From the NCBI RefSeq assembly GCF_900096975.1, contig NZ_FMYQ01000030.1, positions 43,334 to 107,333 on the forward strand: 64,000 nucleotides of DNA, given 5' to 3'. Shown in pieces: positions 37,185 to 46,074 of this stretch. How positions within the stretch are numbered: position 1 is the stretch's first letter; each line of letters starts with the position of its first letter. The notes beneath the pieces were generated by a model. The model was not told the DNA's origin, made no database searches, and was given only the letters and a program-made list of their open reading frames with translations. A program made the translations under genes and the position numbers. Source of the stretch: Paraburkholderia lycopersici. Its GTDB lineage: Bacteria; Pseudomonadota; Gammaproteobacteria; Burkholderiales; Burkholderiaceae.

Positions 37185-37299
37185 GAACAGCGTTTCTAGG
37201 CGGCCCGCAAAATCCCGGAAACCCCCACCACATGGGGATTTCCAGCGAATCCGAAGTCTCAGAAAGTCTCACAAAAAACCAAAAAATACCCGAAAATGG

Positions 37300-37323
37300 C
37301 GGGTACTTTTCCGGGTACTTTTT
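37300..37323. repeat. left arm-type repeat
   Basis: Two tandem copies of CGGGTACTTTT; the first is followed by C, the second by T. Directly upstream is a partial inverted copy (AAAAAATACCCG, 37281-37292). The same block is found at 50419-50442. These are probable integrase arm-binding sites. Confidence 0.65.
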
Positions 37324-37337
37324 GACGGATTCCAATC

Positions 37338-38588
37338 ATGGCCGAGAGCCTGTTACGCGATCTCCAATGCCGCAATGCCAAGCCTCGCGATAAGGCTTAT
37401 CGCCTCAACGATGGCGGCGGACTGTGCCTCAACGTCAAACCAAACGGGCTGCGTTACTGGCAATTTCGCTATACCAAACCTGACGGCCGAGAAGGCCTAG
37501 TGCAGGTCGGACCATATCCACGCATCACCCTTGAAGCCGCACGAACAGCGCGGCACGACCTACGTGCGGCTGTATCGCGTGGCGATGATCCCGCGACGCT
37601 ACGGAAACAGGACAAGGCCCGCCGCAAGATCGAGGCGGCCCGCTCCCTGACGTTCGAACAGTGCGCCGCCGAATTCATCAAAGCGCGCAGTGCTGAATGG
37701 GCGAACGCCAAGCACACTCAGCAGTGGACGAATACGCTCAAGACCTACGCGTATCCCGTGATCGGCTCACTACGCCCGCAGGACATCGACACCGATCTTG
37801 TGTTGCGCGTGCTTCAGCCGATCTGGACAAAGAAAAACGAAACCGCCTCGCGCCTGCGTGGCCGGATCGAAAACGTGATGGACTGGGCGAAGGTACGCAG
37901 CCTGCGCGCCGGCGAAAACCCCGCTCGCTGGAGCGGCCACCTAGACCAGTTGCTAGCCGCACCGTCGAAAGTGCAGAAAGGCGGCCATCATGCGGCCCTG
38001 CCTTATCCAGATATCGGACCTTTCGTGATGGAGCTGCAAGCCGCGAACGGTACTGCTGCCCGCCTGCTTGAATTCACGATCCTGACGGCGGTCCGCACGG
38101 GCGAATCGCTCTATGCGGATTGGGAAGAGTTTGACCTCGACGCCATGCTATGGACCGTTCCAGCCGAACGCATGAAAGCCAAACGCGAGCACCGTGTGCC
38201 ACTCTCGACGGCTACCGTCGCACTGCTCCAAAAACTCCCGACCTTCGGCGCTACCGGCCTCGTTTTTGAAGGCGTGAAGGAAGGCCGTGCGCTATCGAAT
38301 ATGGCGATGCTCGCCCTCCTGAAGCGCATGAAACGCGGCGAACTTACGACCCACGGCTTTCGCTCGACGTTCCGCGACTGGGCGGCCGAATGCACGGCAT
38401 TCCCGAACGAGGTTGCAGAGATGGCACTCGCGCATGCGATCCGGGACAAAACGGAAAGCGCCTACCGCCGTGGCGACCTGTTCGAGAAGCGCCGGGCACT
38501 GATGCAGGCATGGTCCGACTACATCGACCAGCAAACCGGTGCGAACGTAATCGAAATGCCAGGCAGAGGTGAGGCCGCTGCCGGATAG
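37338..38588 (+). CDS. tyrosine recombinase, P4-type integrase
   Basis: Site-specific recombinase expected to integrate and excise the element at tRNA-Ser. The 416-residue protein has the DUF4102 arm-binding N terminus (YRLNDGGGLCLNVKPNG, FRYTKPDGREG). A core-binding domain spans about 100-190, followed by the catalytic domain. Catalytic residues are Arg in TAVRTGE near 253, HGFRSTFRDW near 338 and Tyr in KTESAYRRGD near 374. Length is typical. The ATG at 37338 directly follows the arm-type repeats, the usual layout for int genes next to attL. Confidence 0.95.
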   Translation: MAESLLRDLQCRNAKPRDKAYRLNDGGGLCLNVKPNGLRYWQFRYTKPDGREGLVQVGPYPRITLEAARTARHDLRAAVSRGDDPATLRKQDKARRKIEAARSLTFEQCAAEFIKARSAEWANAKHTQQWTNTLKTYAYPVIGSLRPQDIDTDLVLRVLQPIWTKKNETASRLRGRIENVMDWAKVRSLRAGENPARWSGHLDQLLAAPSKVQKGGHHAALPYPDIGPFVMELQAANGTAARLLEFTILTAVRTGESLYADWEEFDLDAMLWTVPAERMKAKREHRVPLSTATVALLQKLPTFGATGLVFEGVKEGRALSNMAMLALLKRMKRGELTTHGFRSTFRDWAAECTAFPNEVAEMALAHAIRDKTESAYRRGDLFEKRRALMQAWSDYIDQQTGANVIEMPGRGEAAAG

Positions 38589-38612
38589 CGCAGATGAGAC
38601 AGGCTGGCGGAT

Positions 38613-38868
38613 TGACCACCGCACGGATCGACTACCCGACCACCCGAGAGTGACCACCTGACCACCAAGGTAGCCACCCGGTAGCCACTCGCTCAGACGA
38701 GCGAAGCGCGCCCATTTCAGCGATAGCGGCGCGGCGGGGGCATTCTTTGCGCTGCTGTTCGGCGCGCGCACGCAAGGTAATAGAGAGGTATGTCACTCAA
38801 AAGCAGGCGCACCAGACGGCGGGATTCAGGTCGCCACTGGCTACTGACTACCCCCCAAGTGACTACCC
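38613..38868. repeat. TGAC(C/T)ACC repeat field
   Basis: Copies start at 38613, 38630, 38638, 38651, 38659, 38845 and 38860, with related TAGCCAC units at 38671 and 38682. Two inverted copies lie at 44844 and 44854 near the alpA gene. Confidence 0.55.
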
Positions 38869-39123
38869 TGAAATTTTGTTGCGACCGCAGTCCCGACGAG
38901 GCTCGAATTACCCGCGTAGGGAAGTTGCCGGGAAGGACCCATGACACCCCACCCTTACCGCAGCCGCAACGATCAGACCAAGGCGTCCTCACTTACGGAG
39001 TTCGATAGCCCGGGTGAAACTACTGTGTTTTCTTACAGTAGATCGGGCGCTAGCGCATGCCAGTATTGGGCGCGTGCCCGTAAAGATGCTATTGCCATCA
39101 TTCCCTCTCTGTCGTTTTTTCAT

Positions 39124-39298
39124 GGGAACAATGGGAACACGGCTTTCAATCGCCCTGTATCCCAATACAGTCTTGGCTTACAGCGTTCCCGCTCCGTATG
39201 GGAACAGGTGGAATGGATTCTGGGAACAAACTGGCTGAAATCCATGCAGCACAGGCGTTACAGCCCGTTCCCATGCCTGATTCGGTCGTTTGGGAACA
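39124..39298. repeat. GGGAACA iterons, cluster A
   Basis: Direct copies at 39124, 39133, 39200, 39222 and 39292, and inverted GTTCCC at 39185 and 39267. The same unit is clustered again at 49913-50013, at the other end of the element. Confidence 0.65.
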
Positions 39299-39376
39299 GC
39301 ATGGATGCATCGTTACGGAAATTGAATTAATTGTGGATGGCCGAAAACCCGTGAGTCTCGCACTGGAACAGGTCGG

Positions 39377-39389
39377 CAAAGTGACTTTG
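39377..39389. repeat. 13-bp palindrome CAAAGT(G/C)ACTTTG, copy 1
   Basis: CAAAGTGACTTTG, 70 bases past the end of the primase gene. Other copies are at 44184 and 49750. Confidence 0.6.
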
Positions 39390-39459
39390 AATGCGGCCAA
39401 TCACCAGCTGCGGCGCAAAGAAAACGCCCGCGCCGCCACCGCAGCACGGACGCAGACTG

Positions 39460-42345
39460 CTAGTCGATATCGAGAGAAAAGATTGAAGACTGGATACGGT
39501 ACGCGCGCATGGAGCCAATCGAGCCGATACGCACCTTGCAGTCGTATCGGCCGCTTCCTTCAGGCTTCAGCGCCCCCATGTCGGCCAGCAGCCGCGCAAC
39601 CGCCCGGTGATCGAATCCGCCGCATACTTCTTTGCGGAATGGCTCAGTCAGGATCAGGTATTCCGTATCGCTGCGTTCCGCATCGGCGGCGGACATTTTC
39701 TCTCCATACTCGGCCATGTATTCACGATCCGAATTCACGGACTTGTCAGCCGTTACGGAACGCTTGAATCCGGCACGGTGCATCGTCTTGCCAGCGTGAT
39801 CGTCATCGACGCGCTGCACCCACGTAAAGCGCGCATCGCCATGCGCCTCCAGAAAGCCGCGCACCTGCCGCAGCATCGCAGTAGCTTCGGCATTGCCCAC
39901 GCCACCACGCTCACGCACCCACGCGCGGAAACACGCGTGCGCTGCCTCAATCGCATAGCCCTCGCCCCATCCCGTACAGCCCGCCGCGCTAGCTATCTCT
40001 CCGGCTGCACCCACGAGCGCAAACCGCTGCGCAACACGCGAAACCTGCCCGTCCGCGCCGTCCGGCACCCACGAGGCCACGAGCGGCGCAATCATGCCGC
40101 TCACCAGCTCGTGCATCTCGCCGGCACGATCCGACACGTAGCGAATGAACTCCAGCGCCGCCACTCCGTGATATAGCCCAGCAGCGCGCGTTACGCGGTC
40201 CGCCAGTTCCTTCGAGGACGCGCAGCCGTGCAGTTCCTCGAAAAGCCCGTAACCGTGCCCGGCATCGGCCGGGACCGTCGCAAGACGCACGTCTTGCCCC
40301 GCCTTCGCCATCTTGTTCGCCTCGCCCATGATCGCCGACAGCGTTTTTTCGCCACTCGACAGGAACAGCAGCCGCCAGGTGAGCACAGGCTTCGCCGTCG
40401 CATTGCGCGTGGCGCGACCCTTGCCCTGTTCGTTGCCGATCATGTAGACGATATCGCCCACCTCTTTCGGCTCAACCTGCCCGATTTCATCAAGGATCAG
40501 CAGGCCATCGCTATGCTGCGCAGCCGTCGACTCCATCGCGTTCGACGTAGCCCGCCAGCTCCGCATGTAATCGCGGCCACCGAACACCGAGGCAGCGGCG
40601 CGCAGCGCGGTTGTCTTGCCAACCGTACTGTTGCCCATCAGGTGGAAACCGCCCGAGCCTTGCCCGGAAAAGCGCAGCAACGCACCAGCGAAGGCGGATG
40701 AGACGCAGAACATGAGGCGGCTATTGCCAACGCATAGCGACGCCAGCTCACGCTGCCAGTCGTCCAGCGTACCGCGCTGCTTGAAATGGCTCTCGATACT
40801 GCCATCCGTCTGGAAGATCGTCAGATCGTCGGCTGCACCGATGGTCTGATCAGGCAATACGAACGCATCGCCATGCCAGCCAATGCGGCTTGTGCAGCGT
40901 GCGCGATCCTCGCTGCGTGCCGTCTGGATATAGCTCGCGAGCCGCTGCTTTGCCGACGATGACGGATCGATATTCAGCCCCATGTCCATCAGGATCGCGC
41001 GATACTCCGCGCCGTCGCCCGCCAGCATGCGGCGCGGCATCGCCCAGCGCTTCGCATTGCCATCCCTGTCCGCGAACTCCAGCAGTACGCCCCATTCCGT
41101 ATTGGCTTCGTTGCGCGTCTCCGCAACGATATCCAGCGGATCGCAGATCCATTGCGCAGGCAACTTGTTCCCCTCACGGTCGTAGCCTTCGAACCATACA
41201 CCTCGCCCGTCCACCCGGAACCGCGAACGACCGTCACCCGCCTGCGTGGTTTTCGGCCGCTTGGCGGCCTTCTGGCGCGTCGCAGCCCCCTTCACATCAA
41301 CCGCACTGTCCGGGCCGCCCACAGGGGCCGCCTCGCGTACGCAAGCGCCAATCGCCGCGAACGCCTCCACCCCGAGATGCGCCGCCATATCGTTGAAGTC
41401 TGTCGCGCTGGCGGGCCGCTCATCGCCAAAATCCGGTACGGCAACGAAGCCGCCCACCGCCGAGGCGGCCGCACGCGCCTTCGTGACACCCGGATTCCCC
41501 TTTGTGCGGTAATCGTCGTCGGCGCACAGGACGATGCGCGTTTTCGGATACAGCTCGCGCAGCGACTTCGCCACGGCCAGCAGGTTGCCCGCATCAAACG
41601 CCACGGCCACGGCATGACCCGTGACCTCCGCCAGCGTGGCCGCCGTTGCGTAGCCTTCGGCAATGAGCAGCGTGAGCGGCGCCGTATCGACCTCCATGTC
41701 GCCCACAAGCGAAAAGCAGCCTGACTTGCGGCCGTTCGGCAGATAGCGCTTCTGTCCATCCTCAAGGATGAATTCGAGCGTCCAGAGCTTGCCCTGTGCG
41801 TCGCGCACGGGCACGACCAGCCCGCCATCGCACGCGGCTGTGCCGACGCGCAGATCGCCGCGATAGAAGCGCAATGCGCCCGCCTTGATGCCCTTGCGCA
41901 CGAGATATGCGTGATCCGCCGGAGCCGGTTTCGCTGCCTGCCAGATTCGCTCCGCCTCGACGGCTGCCGTTTCGTGACGCGCAGCCTCCTGCTCGCGTTC
42001 ATGCGCCTCACGTTCAGATCGCTCATCGTCGCGGCGCTTGCGTTCGGTCGGATCGAGCGGCTTCGCTTTGTGCGCGCGCGGATCGAAGCCGCCCGCCTTC
42101 GCGAGGTGGAACAGCGAATTGATCGTGATCCGGCCGCCCTTGAACGATTTCCACGTATCGCGGGCGTCGCGCTCGTTATAGCTGGCGGCCGACTGACTCC
42201 ATTCGCTCCAGAGTGCGAGCCCTTCCTCGCCAAATTCGGCCTTGAGGGCCATCCCCACCTTGCGCCACGTCTCGCGATCATCGGCCGGAACGTAGCCGAG
42301 CGCGACACGAGCGCGCTCGAATTCGGACATGGGTTTGTCAGTCAT
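39460..42345 (-). CDS. primase-helicase (PriCT-2, Toprim, DUF927)
   Basis: A 961-residue replication protein comparable in role to the alpha protein of satellite P4. Order of parts: a PriCT-2-like N terminus (residues 10-80, ADDRETWRKVGMALKAEFGE), a charged helical linker, a Toprim fold near 225-330 (LTLLIAEGYATAATLAEV, then IVLCADDDYR), and a DUF927 helicase near 390-700. The helicase has Walker A GNSTVGKTT near residue 570 and Walker B LLILDEIGQ about 55 residues later. It should prime and unwind the excised element. The ATG at 42345 has GGAAATCC before it; a second ATG is at 42330. It ends an operon read leftward from alpA. Confidence 0.88.
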   Translation of the reverse strand: MTDKPMSEFERARVALGYVPADDRETWRKVGMALKAEFGEEGLALWSEWSQSAASYNERDARDTWKSFKGGRITINSLFHLAKAGGFDPRAHKAKPLDPTERKRRDDERSEREAHEREQEAARHETAAVEAERIWQAAKPAPADHAYLVRKGIKAGALRFYRGDLRVGTAACDGGLVVPVRDAQGKLWTLEFILEDGQKRYLPNGRKSGCFSLVGDMEVDTAPLTLLIAEGYATAATLAEVTGHAVAVAFDAGNLLAVAKSLRELYPKTRIVLCADDDYRTKGNPGVTKARAAASAVGGFVAVPDFGDERPASATDFNDMAAHLGVEAFAAIGACVREAAPVGGPDSAVDVKGAATRQKAAKRPKTTQAGDGRSRFRVDGRGVWFEGYDREGNKLPAQWICDPLDIVAETRNEANTEWGVLLEFADRDGNAKRWAMPRRMLAGDGAEYRAILMDMGLNIDPSSSAKQRLASYIQTARSEDRARCTSRIGWHGDAFVLPDQTIGAADDLTIFQTDGSIESHFKQRGTLDDWQRELASLCVGNSRLMFCVSSAFAGALLRFSGQGSGGFHLMGNSTVGKTTALRAAASVFGGRDYMRSWRATSNAMESTAAQHSDGLLILDEIGQVEPKEVGDIVYMIGNEQGKGRATRNATAKPVLTWRLLFLSSGEKTLSAIMGEANKMAKAGQDVRLATVPADAGHGYGLFEELHGCASSKELADRVTRAAGLYHGVAALEFIRYVSDRAGEMHELVSGMIAPLVASWVPDGADGQVSRVAQRFALVGAAGEIASAAGCTGWGEGYAIEAAHACFRAWVRERGGVGNAEATAMLRQVRGFLEAHGDARFTWVQRVDDDHAGKTMHRAGFKRSVTADKSVNSDREYMAEYGEKMSAADAERSDTEYLILTEPFRKEVCGGFDHRAVARLLADMGALKPEGSGRYDCKVRIGSIGSMRAYRIQSSIFSLDID

Positions 42346-42480
42346 GGATTTCCGTAATCAGACCGGCGAGCCGCCATCCTGCTTAGTAGTGCGAATAGCA
42401 CAGGAAAGGCGCAAGCCCGCCAGAAAATGAACCACTAGCCTTGATGGGCTGGCGGCTGTATTGGCTTTCGAATGTGTGCG

Positions 42481-42885
42481 TCACGGTTTTGCATGGAACA
42501 CCTCCGCTTTCTCGGCATGGCTACGAAGCAATTCCAGCGTTTGCCCCATGCTGGGCGCGAGGACTGCCGCAAACTCCGGCTCTATGCCGCTCAGCACGCG
42601 CCGCACGCGACCATCCACATCGAGAAAGAACGCGACAGCGCACACGGCCTGCGCACCGGCTTCCTGCGCTGCGCCGATAACGTCAAGCTTCGTCGTCTCG
42701 ATGCGCATAAGCTTGTTTCGCTCACCTTGCGTCCGTAGCTCGACTACGGTTGCCAATGCACCGCGGCGTGCGCCGGCTTTCGACTCGCGACGGCTTCGCT
42801 TGCGTGCAGGAAAGGCAAGGATCGCGCTGTCAGTCGGTGTCGTCGTGCACGTGTCGCAGACGGCTTCCTGAGAGGTAATTCGCAT
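42481..42885 (-). CDS. hypothetical protein
   Basis: A 134-residue protein I do not recognise. It starts MRITSQEAVCDTCTTT with a CxxC pair, followed by a basic stretch (ARKRSRRESKAGARR). The C-terminal half is more ordered (IGAAQEAGAQAVCAVAFFLD). The ribosome binding site GAGGGGGAACC lies before the ATG. It is in the leftward operon between two other small genes and the primase. Confidence 0.6.
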   Translation of the reverse strand: MRITSQEAVCDTCTTTPTDSAILAFPARKRSRRESKAGARRGALATVVELRTQGERNKLMRIETTKLDVIGAAQEAGAQAVCAVAFFLDVDGRVRRVLSGIEPEFAAVLAPSMGQTLELLRSHAEKAEVFHAKP

Positions 42886-42894
42886 GGTTCCCCC

Positions 42895-43242
42895 TCAGTG
42901 GGTTACGCGCTGGTCGCGCGTGACCATGCCGAGTGCCGCCAGCACGTGCTGCTGCACGCGCCCCATCAGCCCGGCCGCGAACGCCTCGCGGCTTACCGCC
43001 AGTCTGTGCGAGTCGAAATCGCCCGCTTCATGCATCGCCGTCGAAAGGCCACGGCCGAACGCTGCCGCCTGATGTGCCGCGTAGTCGTGCAGGCGCACAG
43101 CGCCCTTCAGCTCCAGCCAGGCATCCGCACAGACCGCACCGAGGTTGACGGCGAATTGCAGTTCAATCGGTGCACCGGTATCGAGCGGCGGCGCGTTTTC
43201 AATGGCTTCGAGAATTGCCGTGCGCGTAGTGGTATCAGCCAT
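42895..43242 (-). CDS. hypothetical protein
   Basis: A 115-residue helical protein of unknown function (MADTTTRTAILEAIENAP, later AFGRGLSTAMHEAGDF). Its ATG overlaps the stop of the preceding gene in ATGGCTGA, with GGAGGTGC upstream, so translation is coupled. It is the fourth gene of the coupled chain. Confidence 0.65.
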   Translation of the reverse strand: MADTTTRTAILEAIENAPPLDTGAPIELQFAVNLGAVCADAWLELKGAVRLHDYAAHQAAAFGRGLSTAMHEAGDFDSHRLAVSREAFAAGLMGRVQQHVLAALGMVTRDQRVTH

Positions 43243-43498
43243 GATTCGGCACCTCCATCATGCGATCCAGCTCGACGCTGACAATGGACGTAGCCTCCTC
43301 ACATCTACCCGCATACTCCGCCGCAAGATCGCTCCCCATGATCGCGAGGCGCTTCACGAGGTCGCTATTCTCGATTGCCGACTTGATCGCATCGAAGAGG
43401 TTCTGGATTGCATAGAGATCGTTCGCAGCAATCTGGAGACTAAGGCCCGCAGTGTCGGCCACGGCCGCCAATTCATTGATGTCGCGCGTATCAGCCAT
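43235..43498 (-). CDS. hypothetical protein
   Basis: An 87-residue, helix-rich acidic protein (MADTRDINELAAVADTAG, then DLYAIQNLFDAIKSAIENSD). It ends EVPNHG. Start and stop both lie in ATGGCTGA overlaps with neighbours, and GGAGGTGC precedes the start. The open frame extends further upstream, but the coupling site fixes the ATG at 43498. Function unknown. Confidence 0.65.
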   Translation of the reverse strand: MADTRDINELAAVADTAGLSLQIAANDLYAIQNLFDAIKSAIENSDLVKRLAIMGSDLAAEYAGRCEEATSIVSVELDRMMEVPNHG

Positions 43499-43703
43499 GA
43501 CGCACCTCCGCAGGCGCGATGCGACGAATAGAGAAACCAATTCCGTCGTTCTGCTCACACATGCGACGAGCGTCCGATAGGGCTTCGCCATAGACAGCAT
43601 GCACGTTCCCCTTGTGCGTGTCCGAAACCATGACGCCGTTGATCTTACGGCCAGCGTCAAACCAGACCGACATCCAGAGGGGCGAATCGCTGCGTTCAGC
43701 CAT
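43491..43703 (-). CDS. hypothetical protein
   Basis: A 70-residue protein (MAERSDSPLWMSVWFDAGRK, ending AEVRHG) of unknown function, possibly a small beta-rich fold. It is joined by ATGGCTGA overlaps to the genes on both sides, with GGAGGTGC before its start. Confidence 0.65.
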   Translation of the reverse strand: MAERSDSPLWMSVWFDAGRKINGVMVSDTHKGNVHAVYGEALSDARRMCEQNDGIGFSIRRIAPAEVRHG

Positions 43704-43872
43704 TGCGCACCTCCGCACGGACGAGAAGCGAAATGGCGACAAGCGCGGCACCCGTAGCATCGAGCGCGGATTGATACGTGTCTGCGGTTGCAGCGGCGCG
43801 CAGGGCGTCGCGGATAATGGACTGAATGAGTGCGGGGTTTTGCCCAGAATGGGCGTGCGTGAGCTGGCGCAT
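43696..43872 (-). CDS. hypothetical protein
   Basis: A 58-residue helical protein (MRQLTHAHSGQNPALIQ, ending LLVRAEVRNG), first of the coupled chain. The start is the ATG at 43872. Its stop overlaps the next ATG in ATGGCTGA. Function unknown. Confidence 0.55.
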   Translation of the reverse strand: MRQLTHAHSGQNPALIQSIIRDALRAAATADTYQSALDATGAALVAISLLVRAEVRNG

Positions 43873-44204
43873 GGTGCGGCCTCCAATCAGGATTGAAAGC
43901 CCGCTGTCCACTGTCAAATGGGGTGAGCGGGCACATGGCAGGGTTGACAGACCGGGATTGGAACCGGCAGGGCCGAAGCCCTCCCCACCAAGGCCCGCCC
44001 ATTGAAAAGGCGCGCGAAGGCGTACGGACGTAAAAAAACCGCGCTGCGGCGGTTGTCCGCCAATCGTCAGGCTGTCAAACCCGGTCGCTGTTGTTTCAGC
44101 AACGCCCGCAGCATACTGCGGACCGCCGTTTCGTGCAACCCGACCCGTCTGGAGCGTCCCAGAAAGGGGGATGGCGGGTCGCACAAAGTGACTTTGGGTT
44201 CGCA
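43873..44204. other. intergenic region inside the element
   Basis: About 330 bases without a supported gene, between the alpA-proximal genes and the coupled chain. It includes a CAAAGTGACTTTG palindrome (44184-44196), a GCCGG/CCGGT-rich stretch that looks faintly like a tRNA T arm (43945-43970), and hairpin-capable sequence. A promoter for the leftward chain is likely here. Confidence 0.45.
44184..44196. repeat. 13-bp palindrome CAAAGT(G/C)ACTTTG, copy 2
   Basis: CAAAGTGACTTTG, eight bases past the stop of the gene at 44205-44501 and upstream of the coupled small genes. Confidence 0.6.
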
Positions 44205-44501
44205 TCATGCCGGGGCCTTCGGATCGAGCATGAAAACCGCTTGCTTGAGCAGCTCGACAACACGCTTGGCGCGCATGGGCATCCGCTCCGCGTCGCGCTC
44301 GAACACTGCCGCGCCCACGCAGATAGCGCGAGCCGCCTCCTGTCGTGCGCCGTCCTGACAGCGGCTGTATGCCGCCGCATAGCGATCGCGCTGTCGGGCG
44401 ATTTGAGCAGCATAGTGCACCGTATCGGCTGCTTTCTTTGCGGCAGCCGCCGCGTCACGATCACTTTTCGCCTGAGCTTCGTTGCATGCGAATGCGCTCA
44501 T
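44205..44501 (-). CDS. hypothetical helical protein
   Basis: A 98-residue Ala-rich, mostly helical protein (ACNEAQAKSDRDAAAAAKKA, then RAKRVVELLKQAVFMLDP). It overlaps the alpA stop in ATGA, so the two are translationally coupled. Function unknown. Confidence 0.6.
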   Translation of the reverse strand: MSAFACNEAQAKSDRDAAAAAKKAADTVHYAAQIARQRDRYAAAYSRCQDGARQEAARAICVGAAVFERDAERMPMRAKRVVELLKQAVFMLDPKAPA

Positions 44502-44716
44502 ACTTCACCTCGCTTCGGCAGAGAGGCGATGTATGCGTCGATGTCGCTTTCGAGAAAGCCAACCGCTCGCGGTCCCAATGCTACTTGTTTCGGAAACGTC
44601 CCGGCCGCGATACGGCGATACAGCTCGCTTTTGCTGATGCCGATACGCTCAAGCACCGGTCGTATGCGGACTATCCGCTGTCCGCTTTGAGCCGATGCAA
44701 TGCTATTTGCAGCCAT
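44498..44716 (-). CDS. AlpA family transcriptional regulator / excisionase
   Basis: A 72-residue winged helix-turn-helix protein of the AlpA/MerR-like class that commonly switches on integrase or acts as excisionase in P4-like elements. The core reads RPVLERIGISKSELYRRI and AGTFPKQVALGPRAVGFLES. A GTG at 44722 is possible, but the ATG at 44716 has AAGGGGTGGAT upstream. It overlaps the next gene in ATGA and heads the leftward operon. Confidence 0.85.
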   Translation of the reverse strand: MAANSIASAQSGQRIVRIRPVLERIGISKSELYRRIAAGTFPKQVALGPRAVGFLESDIDAYIASLPKRGEV

Positions 44717-44843
44717 ATCCACCCCTTCATCTCATCGATAGACGCCCTTGCGGACCCGCAAGGAACCGGGGTGAATTGTTGTTTGCCGAGAGGTAGCCAG
44801 TCCACGGAGTATTCGCAAGCGATCTAGGCGGCGAATCGGCGGA

Positions 44844-44862
44844 GGTGGTCAGTGGGTAGTCA
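44844..44862. repeat. inverted TGAC(C/T)ACC pair
   Basis: GGTGGTCA and GGGTAGTCA are reverse complements of the repeat family at 38613-38868, upstream of alpA. Confidence 0.4.
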
Positions 44863-44879
44863 GTCGCGATGCGCGCCCA

Positions 44880-45752
44880 TCACGCATCTTCAGCGTGAAT
44901 CGAATTTCTCGCCTTATGCACGCGATTTTCCAGCGCCTCCTGTGGCAGCCATCCGAGTGCGACGCGGCATTGAAGTGCGAGTAGCCGATCAGGGAGTCGG
45001 CGCGGGTCTGCACCGTCACTCCCGGAAAGCTGGGAAAGAAGCGCCAGCGGCGGCGCGGGGAATTCGTCATCCATACGGCTATCGAACCATCGCACGTATT
45101 CCGGCACATCCGACGCCTTGCGCGATCTTATGGCCGCGCGCACAGCCGGGTCATCTACGTGATCTGATGATGGGACAGACAGCCAACTCTCGGCCAGATC
45201 AGCAAGGCGACTGAGTAAGTCACACGCGTCAGGTATGTACTTGAGATCGAACCGCTGTGAAATACCTTTTAGCTTCGGCTCGACAAAGGTCTCAAAGTTG
45301 TGCGCGACATTCCTGCGAGGTGATGCGGCAGCCGCCCCCGCCATCAACCTTATCGAATCCGCGAACTCAAGAGGGAGACTCGCCGGTCCGTCTCGATGAT
45401 CGCAGGCATTTTCCATCGCATCGGCAGCGACGGATAACGCGTCACGCAATGCCACAATTGCCGCCCGCTGTGCATGCAGTTCGCGACGGTCATTGTCATA
45501 TGGAAAAGACGCAGCGTGCCAAGCGAAGTCATACCAAGTGACCCAGCACTCCGGTGTCCAGTGCTTGACCCACGGATCACGATAGAACGACTCCATCGCT
45601 GGATCGTTAGCCAGTCGCCGCGCGGCGGCCAAGTCACTTTCGTCACACGCGGCAGGAGAGCACTCCATCTTGTCGAGCTGAGCGCACACGACACGCGGCA
45701 CCCAAAGCGGATGATCGGTTTTCAATGCGCAGCCTTCGTTTGCGCCCTTCAT
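44880..45752 (-). CDS. hypothetical protein
   Basis: A 290-residue soluble, helix-rich protein of unknown function. Readable landmarks are PAACDESDLAAARRLANDPA near residue 35, WVTWYDFAWHAASFPYDNDR near 75 and helical ALRDALSVAADAMENACDH near 110. No catalytic motif is obvious. The frame is open to 45812, but no strong ribosome binding site settles the start; the ATG at 45752 is given. It may be cargo. It lies between alpA and the second HTH regulator. Confidence 0.65.
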   Translation of the reverse strand: MKGANEGCALKTDHPLWVPRVVCAQLDKMECSPAACDESDLAAARRLANDPAMESFYRDPWVKHWTPECWVTWYDFAWHAASFPYDNDRRELHAQRAAIVALRDALSVAADAMENACDHRDGPASLPLEFADSIRLMAGAAAASPRRNVAHNFETFVEPKLKGISQRFDLKYIPDACDLLSRLADLAESWLSVPSSDHVDDPAVRAAIRSRKASDVPEYVRWFDSRMDDEFPAPPLALLSQLSGSDGADPRRLPDRLLALQCRVALGWLPQEALENRVHKARNSIHAEDA

Positions 45753-46074
45753 GAGAATCAAGCCAGCCGGTGAAGGTATCCGGCGTTCGGGTGGCCGCCC
45801 TAGGCTTGACAAATGATTGTCTCAGGAAGTCCCGTAGTAGACTAGCCGCGAATGCAATCTAAGCTCAACGCCAGCGATTTGCCCGGATATTCGATATGTC
45901 AAGAAAGGTGATTTCGATGCCGAGCGCCTTAAGAACTCGCAGGCGAAGACATAGACATCAACCATCCACTATGCCGCTTAGACGAACTGAATTCGTTACC
46001 CTCAAAGAGAGTAAGAAGCGCGTCACTGCATTAGCAAGCAGCGTGTTGATGGCACTCAAGCAGCGCAAAACCGA

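Larger units (their letters stand above)
38589..39459. other. non-coding region with two repeat families
   Basis: About 870 bases between the integrase and the convergent primase gene, with no well-supported gene. The first part (38613-38868) is a field of TGAC(C/T)ACC repeats. The second part (39124-39298) has seven GGGAAC(A) repeats, and a CAAAGTGACTTTG palindrome follows at 39377. The arrangement looks like replication or partition control DNA. A frame starting near 39213 is open into the primase gene on the other strand, but I could not support it. Confidence 0.55.

Noticed and set aside
39198..39767. Frame starting near the GGGAACA cluster and running into the primase gene
   Set aside because: The first 90 residues look mildly coding, but the rest is antisense to the primase and no start signal is convincing.
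43930..44000. tRNA-like T-arm (CCGGTTCCAATCCCGG) on the minus strand
   Set aside because: Acceptor and anticodon arms could not be formed and the T stem has mismatches.
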